Shown here: in pieces, positions 26,501 through 35,252 of the stretch
Numbering within the stretch: the stretch's first letter is position 1
Layout: the number at the start of each line of letters is the position of its first letter
Source: Bacteroidaceae bacterium
GTDB taxonomy: Bacteria; Bacteroidota; Bacteroidia; Bacteroidales; Bacteroidaceae
Assembly (NCBI GenBank): GCA_017616445.1
Contig: JAFZYE010000074.1
Location: 1 to 35,886, forward strand
DNA length: 35,886 nt
Direction: 5' to 3'
Position numbers and translations under genes: made by a program
Notes under the pieces: generated by a model
Told to the model about the DNA's origin: nothing
Seen by the model: only the letters and a program-made list of their open reading frames with translations
The model's database searches: none

Positions 26501-27244
26501 CAGGCAGATAAGGCTGAAGCCAGTTTTGGCCTTTTTGGAGCCACGGAAATAGAGATGGTACACCCTTCGTTGCCTCATGACATCATCCCCATCAGCGATA
26601 TCGAACGTTTGAACAAAGAGCGTGATTTGGTCGGTATCTATATGTCATCGCATCCGCTTGATGAGTATTCGTTTATCATTGAGCATGTTTGTAATACCGA
26701 TTTGGGAGAATTGTCCGACTTGAAGAGCCTGCAAGCCAAATCGAATATCACGTTTGCTGGAATTGTCACAGAAATCACGACAGGAACAAGTGCAAAAGAC
26801 GGTAAGCCGTATGGATATGTAAAGATAGAAAGTTTCAAGAATTCACACATGTTGAAGCTATTTGGAACGAAATGGATGAATACCCGACATCTGTTCAATG
26901 TCAACGAAGCCATCTATGTTCAGGCTCAGGTTGTACAACCCTGGAGGTCGTCTTCCTATCTCGACCTGGTGATTACGTCTGTAGACTTGTTGGCAGAGGT
27001 GAAAAACCAACTGTTGGAACATCTTACACTGACCATCAACCTTGAGGATTTGACGATGGAGCTGGTCAGCGAGCTGATTGATTTGGCCGATAGGTATAAA
27101 GGTAAGACCAAACTGACTTTTGTCATCAACGAGCCTGGCGTACGGGCAATAGAGCTGAAAACCGAGCGAACGATTGAAGTAAGCAAGGAATTTGCACATT
27201 ATATTAATAACCACTTAGATGTCATTGATTTACAAGTGAACTGA
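23540..27244 (+). CDS. dnaE: DNA polymerase III subunit alpha
   Basis: A 1234-residue replicative polymerase. It opens with a PHP domain (HLHVHTEYSILDG and AITDHGN), followed by the polymerase core: WVGPGRGSAAGS, PDIDTDF (469-475, catalytic D470 and D472) and the third aspartate in KMDFLGLKTL (D634). Later conserved segments include FRPGPM, YQEQVM, FNKSHAACYSWVAYQTAYLKAHYP, helix-hairpin-helix sequence and an OB-fold region near 1050-1130 (ITFAGIVTEI). The frame extends upstream to an ATG at 23507 overlapping tsaE by 8 bp, but MEDFIHLHVHTEYS is where family members normally begin, so 23540 is preferred. No PolC-type exonuclease is inserted. Confidence 0.95.
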   Translation: MEDFIHLHVHTEYSILDGASKIKKLIDKAIANNMRGFAITDHGNMFGVKEYFDLCSGVNKKRKKEGLEPFKPIFGCEVYVAANKKEGRDKDKDSRRYHLILLAKNEQGYHNLIKLVSRAWVDGFYSKPRTDHDDLKLFHEGIICCSACIAGEVPANILRDNIQAARETIEWYKSVFGDDYYIELQRHEVKDPNQFANRETFILQQRANKVMIELAREYGVKLICTNDVHFVNEEDAEAHDHLLCLSTGKDLNDPTRLVYSKQEWFKTKEEMNEIFADVPEALSNTIEILDKCTTYNLDSDPIMPFYPIPESFGTEEQWRQKYSEADLYKEFTSDENGENQLSPEEGEAKIHKLGGYEKIYRIKFEADYLGKLAYEGAERIYGTPLSKEVDDRIRFELHIMKTMGFPGYFLIVQDFINSARNELGVWVGPGRGSAAGSVVAYCLGITRIDPLKYDLLFERFLNPDRISLPDIDTDFDDDGRGKVLQWVMDKYGPQNCAHIITYGTMATKNSIKDVARVEKLPLDRTNQLCKAIPDRLPDDAKMNLPNAIKYTPLLQEAEYSQDPRESNTIKYAKALEGTVRNIGIHACGFIICRDPISDHVPISTAEDPDFPGIKTAVTQYDGHVIETTGLIKMDFLGLKTLSEQKEAVKNIKLTRGIDIDLDNIPIDDELTYQLYQKGQTIGTFQFESAGMQKYLRDLKPTVFEDLIAMNALFRPGPMKYIPHFIDRKHGREEITYDIPCMEKYLKDTYGITVYQEQVMLLSRQLANFTRGESDALRKAMGKKKIDIVNAMKPKFIEGGKKNGHDPAVLDKIWKDWEDFASYAFNKSHAACYSWVAYQTAYLKAHYPAEFMAALLTRRRSDIKEITKLMDECKAMGIATLGPDINESFVNFGVNQQGEIRFGLAAIKGVGEGAARAIIDERSKNGPYKDVFDVVERVNLNTCNRKCLECLIWAGAFDSFGVKREMFFSMANSDELFLDILIRYGNKYQADKAEASFGLFGATEIEMVHPSLPHDIIPISDIERLNKERDLVGIYMSSHPLDEYSFIIEHVCNTDLGELSDLKSLQAKSNITFAGIVTEITTGTSAKDGKPYGYVKIESFKNSHMLKLFGTKWMNTRHLFNVNEAIYVQAQVVQPWRSSSYLDLVITSVDLLAEVKNQLLEHLTLTINLEDLTMELVSELIDLADRYKGKTKLTFVINEPGVRAIELKTERTIEVSKEFAHYINNHLDVIDLQVN

Positions 27245-27273
27245 ACAATAATCACCCTTAAAATATATTTAGC

Positions 27274-29466
27274 ATGACCCGTTCTAAACTCAACAAGAAG
27301 CAATTGAAAGAGAAAGTGGTCGATTTCCTGTCAAGTCGTCCACGTGAGACATTTACGCTCAAGCAGTTATTTAACTCGCTACGCCTTACGACTCATCCGA
27401 TGAAGATACTCTGTGTCGATGTCCTTAACGAATTGATTGATGAAGAACAGATATTCCGTAACTACGATGGAGAGATTGCATACAACGGAAAGACCAATCA
27501 GGTGGCCGAAGGTGTGTTCAGATGCTTGGGTAAACGCCGCAATCTGGTTGAGACTTCGGAAGGATTGTCTATCTTCATCAATGATGACGATACACTTCAT
27601 GCCTTGAATGGTGATAAGGTGAAGGTGACTATATTTGCTACGCGCAAGAAGTCCGACCGTCTGTATGGAGAAATCATCGAAATCATCGAACGCAGCAACA
27701 AGCCCATCGTAGGTGTGTTGCAAATCAATCATGGTGTTGCGTTCCTGATTCATCCCGATGGTTCATTGCCATACGATGTGTTTATTCCTGAGAGCAAACT
27801 GAAGGGAGGAAAGAACGGCGACAAAGCAATGGTGCAAATTATTGATTGGCCAGAGAACACTCGGAATCCTATCGGTGTAGTGATGGATATATTTGGAAAG
27901 GAAGGTGAGAACGAAACAGAAATGCATGCCATCCTGGCTGAGTACGGATTACCTTATTCTTATCCGAAAGAGGTGGAGCGTTATGCTGACAAAATAAGCG
28001 ATGTCATATCTCCTGAGGAATATGCGAAACGTGAGGATTTCCGCGATGTAACCACTTTCACCATTGACCCTCGTGATGCAAAAGACTTCGACGATGCGCT
28101 TTCCATCCGTCCATTGGAAAAGGGGCATTATGAGGTGGGTGTTCATATTGCTGACGTATCTCATTACGTGCTCGAAGGGTCCATCATCGATAAGGAAGCG
28201 CAGCAAAGAGGTACATCGGTCTATCTTGTCGATCGTACCATTCCGATGCTTCCAGAACGTCTGTGTAACTATATCTGCTCCCTTCGTCCTGATGAAGAGA
28301 AGTTGGCGTTCTCTGTCATCTTCGATATGGACGAGGAGGCGAAAGTGTACAGTTCACGTATTGTGCATACCGTCATAAAAAGTAATCGACGGTTTGTGTA
28401 CGAGGAGGTGCAGGCAATACTTGAGCAGAACGGTGAGGCTGACGATATTGAGGGACACATCCCAGTTGCAAAGGACAAACGGACAGGTGAATATTGCAAT
28501 GAGCTTATCACGCTCAACCGGATGGCCCATAAGCTGAAAGCCAATCGCATGTACACAGGAGCCATCGACTTCGACCGTGAGGAAATCCGCTTCGAAATCG
28601 ATGAAACAGGAAAGCCCATCAGCGTTTATTTCAAAGTGGCGAAAGATGCCAACAAACTGGTTGAAGAGTTTATGCTGTTAGCAAACCGGACCGTTGCTGA
28701 GAGTGTAGGTAAGGTGAAGAAGGGGCAAAAAGCCAAAGTACTTCCGTATCGAGTTCACGACTTGCCCGATCCTGCGAAATTGGATAATCTTGCTCAGTTT
28801 GTGAAGCGGTTCAAGTACAACATCCTCACGCAAGGTTCAAAGACAGAGGTGGCTAAGAGTATCAACAAGTTGTTGATGGACGTCCGAGGTGATAAGATAC
28901 AGAACTTAGTGGAGAATGTATCTCTTCGAGCAATGATGAAAGCAAAATACAGTACCCACAACATCGGGCATTATGGATTGGCTTTCGACTACTACACTCA
29001 TTTCACCTCACCTATCCGTCGTTATCCCGACTTGATGGTTCACCGGCTTCTCACCCGTTATGCAGAGGGTGGGGCAAGCGCGAGCCAGAAGAAATATGAG
29101 GGGTTATGCGAACATAGTTCTGCCATGGAGCAATTGGCAACAGCTGCTGAGCGTGCTTCCATCAAGTACAAGCAGGTGGAATACATGAGTGAACGACTCG
29201 GAGAGGAATACGATGCAAAAATCAGTGGAGTGACCGAGGCTGGTATCTATGCCGAGATTAATGAAAACCACTGCGAAGGTTTCATCGCCGTACGTTTTCT
29301 TGCTGCCGACGAGACTTTTGACTTCGACGACAAGAGTTATTGCCTGATAGGCAGGAAGTCTCACCACCGCTTCTCTATCGGTGACGAGATACGCATCAAG
29401 GTCGCTAAGGCTAACCTTTTCCGTAAGACTCTCGATTTTGATTTTATCAAGAAATACAGCAAATAA
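27274..29466 (+). CDS. rnr: Ribonuclease R
   Basis: A 730-residue processive 3'-5' exoribonuclease of the RNB family that degrades structured RNA. An N-terminal winged-helix segment (about 1-65), cold-shock-type domains (about 70-235), the RNB catalytic domain (about 255-590) and a C-terminal S1 domain (about 640-725) are in the standard order. Metal-binding aspartates are in TIDPRDAKDFDDA: D265, D271, D273 and D274. HFTSPIRRYPDL confirms the family. It begins 29 bp after dnaE and ends 3 bp before the next gene. The lysine-rich tail of E. coli RNase R is absent. Confidence 0.94.
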   Translation: MTRSKLNKKQLKEKVVDFLSSRPRETFTLKQLFNSLRLTTHPMKILCVDVLNELIDEEQIFRNYDGEIAYNGKTNQVAEGVFRCLGKRRNLVETSEGLSIFINDDDTLHALNGDKVKVTIFATRKKSDRLYGEIIEIIERSNKPIVGVLQINHGVAFLIHPDGSLPYDVFIPESKLKGGKNGDKAMVQIIDWPENTRNPIGVVMDIFGKEGENETEMHAILAEYGLPYSYPKEVERYADKISDVISPEEYAKREDFRDVTTFTIDPRDAKDFDDALSIRPLEKGHYEVGVHIADVSHYVLEGSIIDKEAQQRGTSVYLVDRTIPMLPERLCNYICSLRPDEEKLAFSVIFDMDEEAKVYSSRIVHTVIKSNRRFVYEEVQAILEQNGEADDIEGHIPVAKDKRTGEYCNELITLNRMAHKLKANRMYTGAIDFDREEIRFEIDETGKPISVYFKVAKDANKLVEEFMLLANRTVAESVGKVKKGQKAKVLPYRVHDLPDPAKLDNLAQFVKRFKYNILTQGSKTEVAKSINKLLMDVRGDKIQNLVENVSLRAMMKAKYSTHNIGHYGLAFDYYTHFTSPIRRYPDLMVHRLLTRYAEGGASASQKKYEGLCEHSSAMEQLATAAERASIKYKQVEYMSERLGEEYDAKISGVTEAGIYAEINENHCEGFIAVRFLAADETFDFDDKSYCLIGRKSHHRFSIGDEIRIKVAKANLFRKTLDFDFIKKYSK

Positions 29467-29469
29467 ACT

Positions 29470-30729
29470 ATGAAACAACTTCTCATCCTTACAGCTACAA
29501 TCCTGACAGCGACCTCTCTATGGGCTGCGGACAAGGCAACCATCATCGTCAGCAATTCACTCAACCATTCCCGAGGTAACGAATTGGTTGAGGTCGATGT
29601 GAATTTAGTTAAGGCCAAACTCGATGGAATCGCATCTTTTTACATCACCGATGCCGATGGCAAGGAAGTACCAAGCCAACTGACCTATGATGGCAAACTC
29701 ATCTTTCCTGTAGGTGTAGCTGCCAAAGGGAAGTCCGTCTATTACGCTCTCAAAGGACAGCCGTCCAAGTACGAGGCAAAAGTCTTCGGACGTCAGTTCC
29801 CTGAACGGGTTGACGACATGGCATGGGAGAATGATCGTGTAGCTTTCCGCTGCTACGGACCTGCTCTTCAGCGTAATGGTGAGCGTGCATGGGGTTATGA
29901 CGTGTGGAACAAGCGCACGTCAAAGTTGATTGTCGAAGCCAGATATGCGAGTGAACTCGATGCCGATATGCAACGCGCTATCAGCAAACTGCGCAGCATT
30001 GGCAAAGGTGATCTGGCCGATGATGTCTACAACGCCATCAGCTACCATGTGGATCACGGAAATGGAATGGATTGTTACAAGGTAGGCCCTACACTTGGAT
30101 GCGGTACTGCGGCACTTATGGTCGATGGCAACATCGTCTATCCTCGCTGCTATAAGTCGTACGAAATCCTTGACTGCGGTCCGCTTCGTTTCACGGTCAA
30201 ACTCATCTATGGAACAGAAAAAATCGATGGAATGGAGGTTTTTGAGACACGTATCATCAGTCTTGATGCAGGTTCCCATCTCAACAAGGCCATCGTTACC
30301 TATCAAGGCCTCACCAAAGAAACACCTGTAGCTGTGGGTATTGTCGTTCATAATGAAAACCCTAATGCGTATGTCCTTAACAAAGACGACGGATATATGG
30401 GTTATGAAGACCTGGGCGACCCTACGCAATACAAGGAGAAATACCGAGCTGTCCAGAATCAGGATTTCGGAAAGATTTATGTAGGTACCGTCTTTCCTCA
30501 GTCCATGAAAGAGATGAAGTTCAAATCTGAAACTGGTCTGCCTGGTGCAAACGGCCATATTTTGGCCATTTCATCGATAAAAAGTACCACTTCGCTCACT
30601 TATTATTTTGGTTCAGGATGGAATCGTAACGAAGAGACTGAAATCTTTTCGCTCACCACATGGGAGGCCTACCTGAATCAGTTTGCCCGTCAAGTTAAAA
30701 GTCCACTCAAAGTTACCGTGAAATCATAA
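29470..30729 (+). CDS. Secreted DUF4861-family protein
   Basis: A 419-residue exported protein with a signal peptide (first ~19 residues, MKQLLILTATILTATSLWA). An N-terminal beta domain (ATIIVSNSLNHSRGNELVEV, DGKEVPSQL) leads to a large domain with RVAFRCYGPALQ, GERAWGYDVWNKR, YHVDHGNGMDCYKVGPTLGCG and YFGSGWNRNEE. This matches DUF4861, found mainly in polysaccharide-degradation loci of Bacteroidetes (for instance around pectin- and ulvan-type substrates); its biochemical role is not settled here. The conserved His/Asp/Cys/Tyr cluster around 195-215 is a candidate active site. It starts 3 bp after rnr and precedes the hybrid sensor by 10 bp, so it is probably a target or functional partner of that sensor. 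Confidence 0.8.
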   Translation: MKQLLILTATILTATSLWAADKATIIVSNSLNHSRGNELVEVDVNLVKAKLDGIASFYITDADGKEVPSQLTYDGKLIFPVGVAAKGKSVYYALKGQPSKYEAKVFGRQFPERVDDMAWENDRVAFRCYGPALQRNGERAWGYDVWNKRTSKLIVEARYASELDADMQRAISKLRSIGKGDLADDVYNAISYHVDHGNGMDCYKVGPTLGCGTAALMVDGNIVYPRCYKSYEILDCGPLRFTVKLIYGTEKIDGMEVFETRIISLDAGSHLNKAIVTYQGLTKETPVAVGIVVHNENPNAYVLNKDDGYMGYEDLGDPTQYKEKYRAVQNQDFGKIYVGTVFPQSMKEMKFKSETGLPGANGHILAISSIKSTTSLTYYFGSGWNRNEETEIFSLTTWEAYLNQFARQVKSPLKVTVKS

Positions 30730-30739
30730 TCAACCCGCC

Positions 30740-33700
30740 ATGCAACTACCCCGTCCGTTCTCTATCATTCTATGCAACCTTGTGTTGCTGTGCCTATCAT
30801 TTGGTGGCACTGTTGTTGCTCAGATTCCGAATATCTTTATTTCGGATATGCCTAACTTGAGCAAACTACCTGTAAACGAAGTGACAGCCATCTGTCAGGA
30901 CGATGAGGGGTATATGTGGTATGGAACGAGTGACGGATTGTGTCGAGATGATGGATATAATATACGTGTATTGCGTTCTGACTTCAATACGCCTGGCGTC
31001 TTGGCGCGTAACCATATTAATAATATAGTGGCTGACAACAAAGGCCATGTTTGGTTCAGTACGAGGAAGGGTGTCTACATACTTGACAAGAACACATTCA
31101 AGGCCCGTCCGTTGGAGGTGGACAATTTCAATCAGACCCTTTATGCGTTGTTGGTTCATACACAGGACGACCACATCTTTATTGGTGGCTTCAATACGCT
31201 CTATGAGTTCGACAGTAATTGCCAGTTACTGGAGAAACGCGAGCTAAAAGCTGGTGTGGCAATGTTTTATGAGGACAGTCGCGGCAACTTGTTTGTGGGG
31301 GTCTTCAACGACGGACTCTATTGCAAGCCTGCAGGCATGAAGGACTTGCAGATGGTGGTGCCAGGCATTGTCCCTAACTGTATGACGGAGGATCGCAGGA
31401 CGGGTGGCTATCTCATCTGTCAGGACGGTGTGTTGGAGATGCTGCCTGAAAAGGGTGGAAAAAGCCCTGTACGCTATACGGTTACACCGCTTACAAAGCC
31501 TACTGATGAGACAGGTCAGCAAGTGCCGTTCTTTACGCGTATTGTCCAGGATGACCGAACCCATTACACCTGGCTGCTTTCGTACTATCGAGGCTTGTTC
31601 GTCATCGACACGGAGGGTCATCAGTTGGAATTGCCTGCCAATCTGCGCCGGCATAACGGCAGTATCATGAACTGTCTGTATAAAGACAATCAGGGCAGGT
31701 TGTGGATTGCAGGGTTCAACACGGGTTGTCAGGTCATCAGCTGGAATGAGGAGGGTATTTCTGGAATCGACATGTATGCATTCCAGCAGCGGACGAATTT
31801 GGTGTCGGCTGTCATGCAGCTATGCAAATGTCCTGACGGTGTGTTCTGGATCTATCAGGACCGTCGAGGTATTTATTTGTATGACCCCAATTCAGGAGCT
31901 GTGACTCATTATTTCGAGAATCCTGATATAAGGGGTTACGAACTGTACCAGACACGGTGTATTGAACCATCTCAGCAGCCCAACACAATTTGGGTGGCAT
32001 ACTATGGCAATCGGATCATCTGTCTGCAACGTGAGGGGATGCAGATACGTGAAGTGAAACACTTTACGCTCGATGACTACTCGAACGACTCGGGCGAGAT
32101 TGAGTGTATGAAAGAGGACGGCAAGGGTAATCTGTGGATTGGGGCCCAAAACGGGACATTCAGATACAACATCGCCAGCGGAACTGTCACCCAGATTGCT
32201 GAGGTCGAGGGTCAAGTTGCTTCAATTGCCATAGCGCCCAATCATCAGGTGTGGTTTGCCCTGAAGGACGGAGGACTGATTCGCTATCATCAGCAAAAGG
32301 CAGAGAAGACCGAGACGGACTTTGGTATCAACGATATTACAGATGACGGCCAGGGGCATGTATGGATTGCTTCGTCAGAGGGTGAAATCATCAGGTATGA
32401 CATCGCTCAGCATACATTCTCGAACTTTACCTCTACGTGCGGAATGGAGGGTAACGTGATTAACGACATCTTCGCCGACAGTAAAGGCAACCTCTGGATT
32501 ATTTCCAACCAGCAGATACGTATCTTCGACCAGCAGACGAGTGCGTTGAGAAACATTTCAACAGATGACGAGAACATAGAACTGCAACGTCTTCTGCCTC
32601 ATGCTGTCTATTACGATCAAAGTGCACAGGTGGTCTATCTGGGAGGTATCCCGGGCATAACCGCAATCAGCACATCGATCATGCAGAACAAACGCCCTCT
32701 TCGACTCCCCAAATTCATGCTTGCAGATTCTAAAGTACATATCACGGACATCCGCTCGGCAAACAACAGCATCTGGTTCGACTCGCTGCGCCATCAGGAT
32801 AAGTTCGTGCTCTATCCTGATGACAGAAACATCGTCATTAACTTCTCCGATCTCAATATCCTGAAGACTGCAACCACCCGCTATGCCTACCGATTGCTGG
32901 GGTTGAGCGATGAATGGATTTATCTTGTCCCAGGCAAAAACGAGGCTACCTATAACAACCTGCCAAAGGGCAACTACACCTTCCAGGTGAAGACGATGGA
33001 CGATAAGGGCATGTGGGACGAGAACTACACGGAACTGCGCATCTACCGTGAACCAGCTTGGTATGAGACCATATTTGCACACGTCTGTTATGTGCTGTTA
33101 GGAATAGCGTTCCTGCTGTATGTTGCCCATCGCTATCAGCGGAGAGTGAGAAGGCGAAACGAGAAACAAGTGGCAGAGCAGCTGGTACAGACCAAGCTGA
33201 GTTACTTCACCAACGTATCCCACGAACTGCTGACACCGCTTGCCGTGATATCTAGTATCAACGAGAGTCTCGAGCCGGTCAATGCGATGCAGGAAGAGAA
33301 ACAGATGCTGATCGGGTCGAACATCACACGCCTGAAACACCTGCTGCAGCAGATACTCGACTTCCGCAAGGTAGAGACGGGCAACCTGAAACTCTACGTT
33401 GAACAGGGCAATCTCAGCCAGTTGATCGACCAGCGATGCAAGGAAAGTTTCATTCCTTTGGCGCAGAGCAAGCAGATTCAGATAAACATCGAGAAACCGT
33501 TTGAGGATATCATCGGCTATTTCGACGTAGATAAGATTGACAAGGTGCTCTTCAACCTCGTTTCGAATGCAATCAAGTATTCGAATTCTAACACGAAAGT
33601 CACCATCCGTTTGAAGTTGCTTGACACACAAACGGTGAGTATATCCGTAGTGGACGAAGGGTTCGGTATCGATTCACGCGACTTGCAGAAAATCTTCAGT

Positions 33701-34720
33701 CCGTTCTACATCTCCCAACCAATGGCACGGGGACGTGTTAATCTGACCTCGAACGGAATCGGATTGTCATTGACGAAAGACTTGATTGAACTCCATCATG
33801 GATCCATCCAGGTTCAAAGCCAGCGTGGACGAGGCTCCGTATTCACCATCCAGTTCCCAATCAATCGTGAGGCCTATCGTGCCCACGAAATCAAAGACCG
33901 CAAGCAGGATGAGCAGGTGGGAATGCTCAAACGAGAGATTACCCAGATGCATATCAGCAGGAATCCTGCAACCGACCTGTCGCTGCTGATTGTGGAGGAT
34001 AATGTCGATATGCTGACCGCACTCGATGAACTCCTGTCGAAACAGTATCATACTTTTACGGCTACCAATGGACGCGAGGCGCTTGAGGTAATCCGACAAC
34101 ATCCTGAGTTGCAGTTCGTAGTGTCCGACATCAGCATGCCCGATATGGATGGCTTGACGCTGTGTCGCGAACTGAAAAGCAATATCGACACCAGTCACAT
34201 GATTATTGTGATGCTGACAGCGATGATATCGAGCGAAAACCAAGTCGCATCCTATAACGCAGGAGCAGACGCTTACCTGCCAAAACCGTTCGAATCCAAA
34301 GTGCTCAATGCCCTGCTGACCAACCTGTGGAACCAACGTCAGTCACGCCAGCAGGCATTCCGAAAGAATCCTGACACCCATTCTGCCAGCGAGCTGGAGT
34401 TGTCGGACATTGACCGTGAATTCATCGAGAACGCAATAACGATTGTGCAGCAGAATATCAGCAGCCCACAAATGGACGTGGAATTCCTGGCATCAGAACT
34501 CTGTATGAGCCGTTCGACACTCACACGCAAGCTACGTTCTGTCACAGGCGATACGCCGCTCGACTTCATCAAAACCGTGAAGCTGAAACATGCATACCGC
34601 TTGCTCCAGCAGCATCGTTATTCTGTCATCGAGGTCATCGAAGCAGTGGGCTACAACGACCGCCATACCTTCAGCCAGTCATTCAAAGACATGTTTGGTG
34701 TTACACCCAGCAAGGTGTAG
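30740..34720 (+). CDS. Hybrid two-component system sensor/regulator (HTCS)
   Basis: A 1326-residue one-protein signalling system. A signal sequence is followed by about 14 propeller blades (motifs such as DDEGYMWYGTSDGL, NKGHVWFSTRKGV, GKGNLWIGAQNG), a Y_Y_Y domain (about 690-765), one membrane span (about 778-798), a histidine kinase with H828 in VSHELLTPL and a C-terminal ATPase domain with GIGLSLTKDLIELHHG, a receiver domain (D1130 in VVSDISMPDMDG, Lys in YLPKPF) and an AraC-type DNA-binding domain (about 1225-1326). Such proteins bind oligosaccharides in the periplasm and activate polysaccharide-utilisation genes. The H-box has Leu where most have Arg or Phe-Arg. No SusC/SusD or glycosidase genes are adjacent; only the DUF4861 gene, 10 bp upstream, is a candidate partner. 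Confidence 0.93.
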   Translation: MQLPRPFSIILCNLVLLCLSFGGTVVAQIPNIFISDMPNLSKLPVNEVTAICQDDEGYMWYGTSDGLCRDDGYNIRVLRSDFNTPGVLARNHINNIVADNKGHVWFSTRKGVYILDKNTFKARPLEVDNFNQTLYALLVHTQDDHIFIGGFNTLYEFDSNCQLLEKRELKAGVAMFYEDSRGNLFVGVFNDGLYCKPAGMKDLQMVVPGIVPNCMTEDRRTGGYLICQDGVLEMLPEKGGKSPVRYTVTPLTKPTDETGQQVPFFTRIVQDDRTHYTWLLSYYRGLFVIDTEGHQLELPANLRRHNGSIMNCLYKDNQGRLWIAGFNTGCQVISWNEEGISGIDMYAFQQRTNLVSAVMQLCKCPDGVFWIYQDRRGIYLYDPNSGAVTHYFENPDIRGYELYQTRCIEPSQQPNTIWVAYYGNRIICLQREGMQIREVKHFTLDDYSNDSGEIECMKEDGKGNLWIGAQNGTFRYNIASGTVTQIAEVEGQVASIAIAPNHQVWFALKDGGLIRYHQQKAEKTETDFGINDITDDGQGHVWIASSEGEIIRYDIAQHTFSNFTSTCGMEGNVINDIFADSKGNLWIISNQQIRIFDQQTSALRNISTDDENIELQRLLPHAVYYDQSAQVVYLGGIPGITAISTSIMQNKRPLRLPKFMLADSKVHITDIRSANNSIWFDSLRHQDKFVLYPDDRNIVINFSDLNILKTATTRYAYRLLGLSDEWIYLVPGKNEATYNNLPKGNYTFQVKTMDDKGMWDENYTELRIYREPAWYETIFAHVCYVLLGIAFLLYVAHRYQRRVRRRNEKQVAEQLVQTKLSYFTNVSHELLTPLAVISSINESLEPVNAMQEEKQMLIGSNITRLKHLLQQILDFRKVETGNLKLYVEQGNLSQLIDQRCKESFIPLAQSKQIQINIEKPFEDIIGYFDVDKIDKVLFNLVSNAIKYSNSNTKVTIRLKLLDTQTVSISVVDEGFGIDSRDLQKIFSPFYISQPMARGRVNLTSNGIGLSLTKDLIELHHGSIQVQSQRGRGSVFTIQFPINREAYRAHEIKDRKQDEQVGMLKREITQMHISRNPATDLSLLIVEDNVDMLTALDELLSKQYHTFTATNGREALEVIRQHPELQFVVSDISMPDMDGLTLCRELKSNIDTSHMIIVMLTAMISSENQVASYNAGADAYLPKPFESKVLNALLTNLWNQRQSRQQAFRKNPDTHSASELELSDIDREFIENAITIVQQNISSPQMDVEFLASELCMSRSTLTRKLRSVTGDTPLDFIKTVKLKHAYRLLQQHRYSVIEVIEAVGYNDRHTFSQSFKDMFGVTPSKV

Positions 34721-34790
34721 GGGTGTCAGGTTAGTAGGTGAATAGGTTAATAGTTTAAAGTCTGTTGATAGTTGACAATTGACATTAAGT

Positions 34791-34820
34791 AAAGGCTGGC
34801 GAATAAATCGTCCAGCCTTT
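34791..34820. terminator. Hairpin after the HTCS gene, probable terminator
   Basis: AAAGGCTGG (34791-34799) pairs perfectly with CCAGCCTTT (34812-34820) around a 12-base loop. It sits 70 bp after the HTCS stop codon. No long T-tract follows on the plus strand, so termination efficiency is uncertain; it could serve either strand. Confidence 0.6.
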
Positions 34821-34821
34821 A

Positions 34822-34847
34822 ACATTCTACATTTTACATTTTACATT
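34822..34847. repeat. Tandem ACATT(T/C)T repeats
   Basis: Three imperfect copies of a 7-9-base unit (ACATTCTAC, ATTTTACATT, TTACATT) lie directly after the hairpin. Similar AT-rich short repeats are scattered in Bacteroidetes intergenic DNA; no function can be assigned. Confidence 0.45.
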
Positions 34848-34874
34848 GCCCTCTGGGCTATAGGTCGCAGACCG

Positions 34875-34982
34875 TTAGAGCAAGCCACATGATTGCAGCG
34901 CAGATGTTCCGAGTAGTGCGCCAAGCACTGTGATGATGAAGCGTATCACTTCCACAATCACCTTCTTCTTCCCTTCTTCCAT
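34875..34982 (-). CDS. Smalltalk-family peptide
   Basis: A 35-residue peptide starting MEEGKKKVIVEVIRF, then a hydrophobic segment (FIITVLGALLGTSALQ, about residues 15-30) and the end SCGLL. A charged Lys-rich head, one hydrophobic helix with small residues and a Cys near the C-terminus match the 'smalltalk' family of tiny Bacteroidetes proteins, usually encoded near HU-like DNA-binding protein genes. The partial gene at 35253-35886 is on the same strand upstream, consistent with that pattern. Function is unknown; membrane insertion is likely. Read from ATG 34982 to TAA; found by direct translation. Confidence 0.75.
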   Translation of the reverse strand: MEEGKKKVIVEVIRFIITVLGALLGTSALQSCGLL

Positions 34983-34990
34983 AGCTTAAA

Positions 34991-35022
34991 TAATTCATAA
35001 TTCATAATGCATAATGCATAAT
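34991..35022. repeat. Tandem heptad-like repeats ATTCATA/ATGCATA
   Basis: TAATTCATAATTCATAATGC followed by ATAATGCATAAT gives two copies of ATTCATA followed by two of ATGCATA, just upstream of the smalltalk start on the minus strand (within its leader). AT-rich and slippage-prone; the possible effect on smalltalk expression is unknown. Confidence 0.5.
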
Positions 35023-35045
35023 AGGTTAGTAGGTTAATTGCAATT

Positions 35046-35171
35046 ATCATACTCCCTCCCCCTTCGGGTACTCCCCCTATCTTAGGTGGAGAGCTATTTA
35101 CTGCCACTCGGAGTTCCTAGCTCCTCCCCTGAGACAGGGGAGGGGGACCGCTTGCGGTGGAGGAGTATGAT
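35046..35171. repeat. Inverted-repeat intergenic element (MITE/REP-like)
   Basis: Terminal inverted repeats ATCATACTCC (35046-35055) and GGAGTATGAT (35162-35171) bound a 126-bp GC-rich element. Inside lie a strong hairpin, CTCCTCCCCT (35121-35130) with AGGGGAGG (35136-35143), and a CCGC/GCGG inversion near 35148. The CTCCCCC/GGGGGAG sequence recurs at 2703-2720. It lies between the smalltalk gene and the gene upstream of it. Its structure fits a small non-autonomous mobile or REP-type element; no target duplication was resolved. Confidence 0.65.
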
Positions 35172-35252
35172 TAGAGGATTGAATCGTTAAATTGCCCAAT
35201 AACTAAATTGTCAATAAATTGTCAATTGTAAATGGTCAAATTGTCAATGAGA

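Larger units (their letters stand above)
34721..34874. other. Intergenic stretch after the HTCS gene
   Basis: It contains a hairpin (34791-34820), a run of ACATT-type repeats (34822-34847) and short GGTTAGTAGGT/ATAGGTTAATAG runs like those seen again near 35023. Nothing coding was found. Confidence 0.5.
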
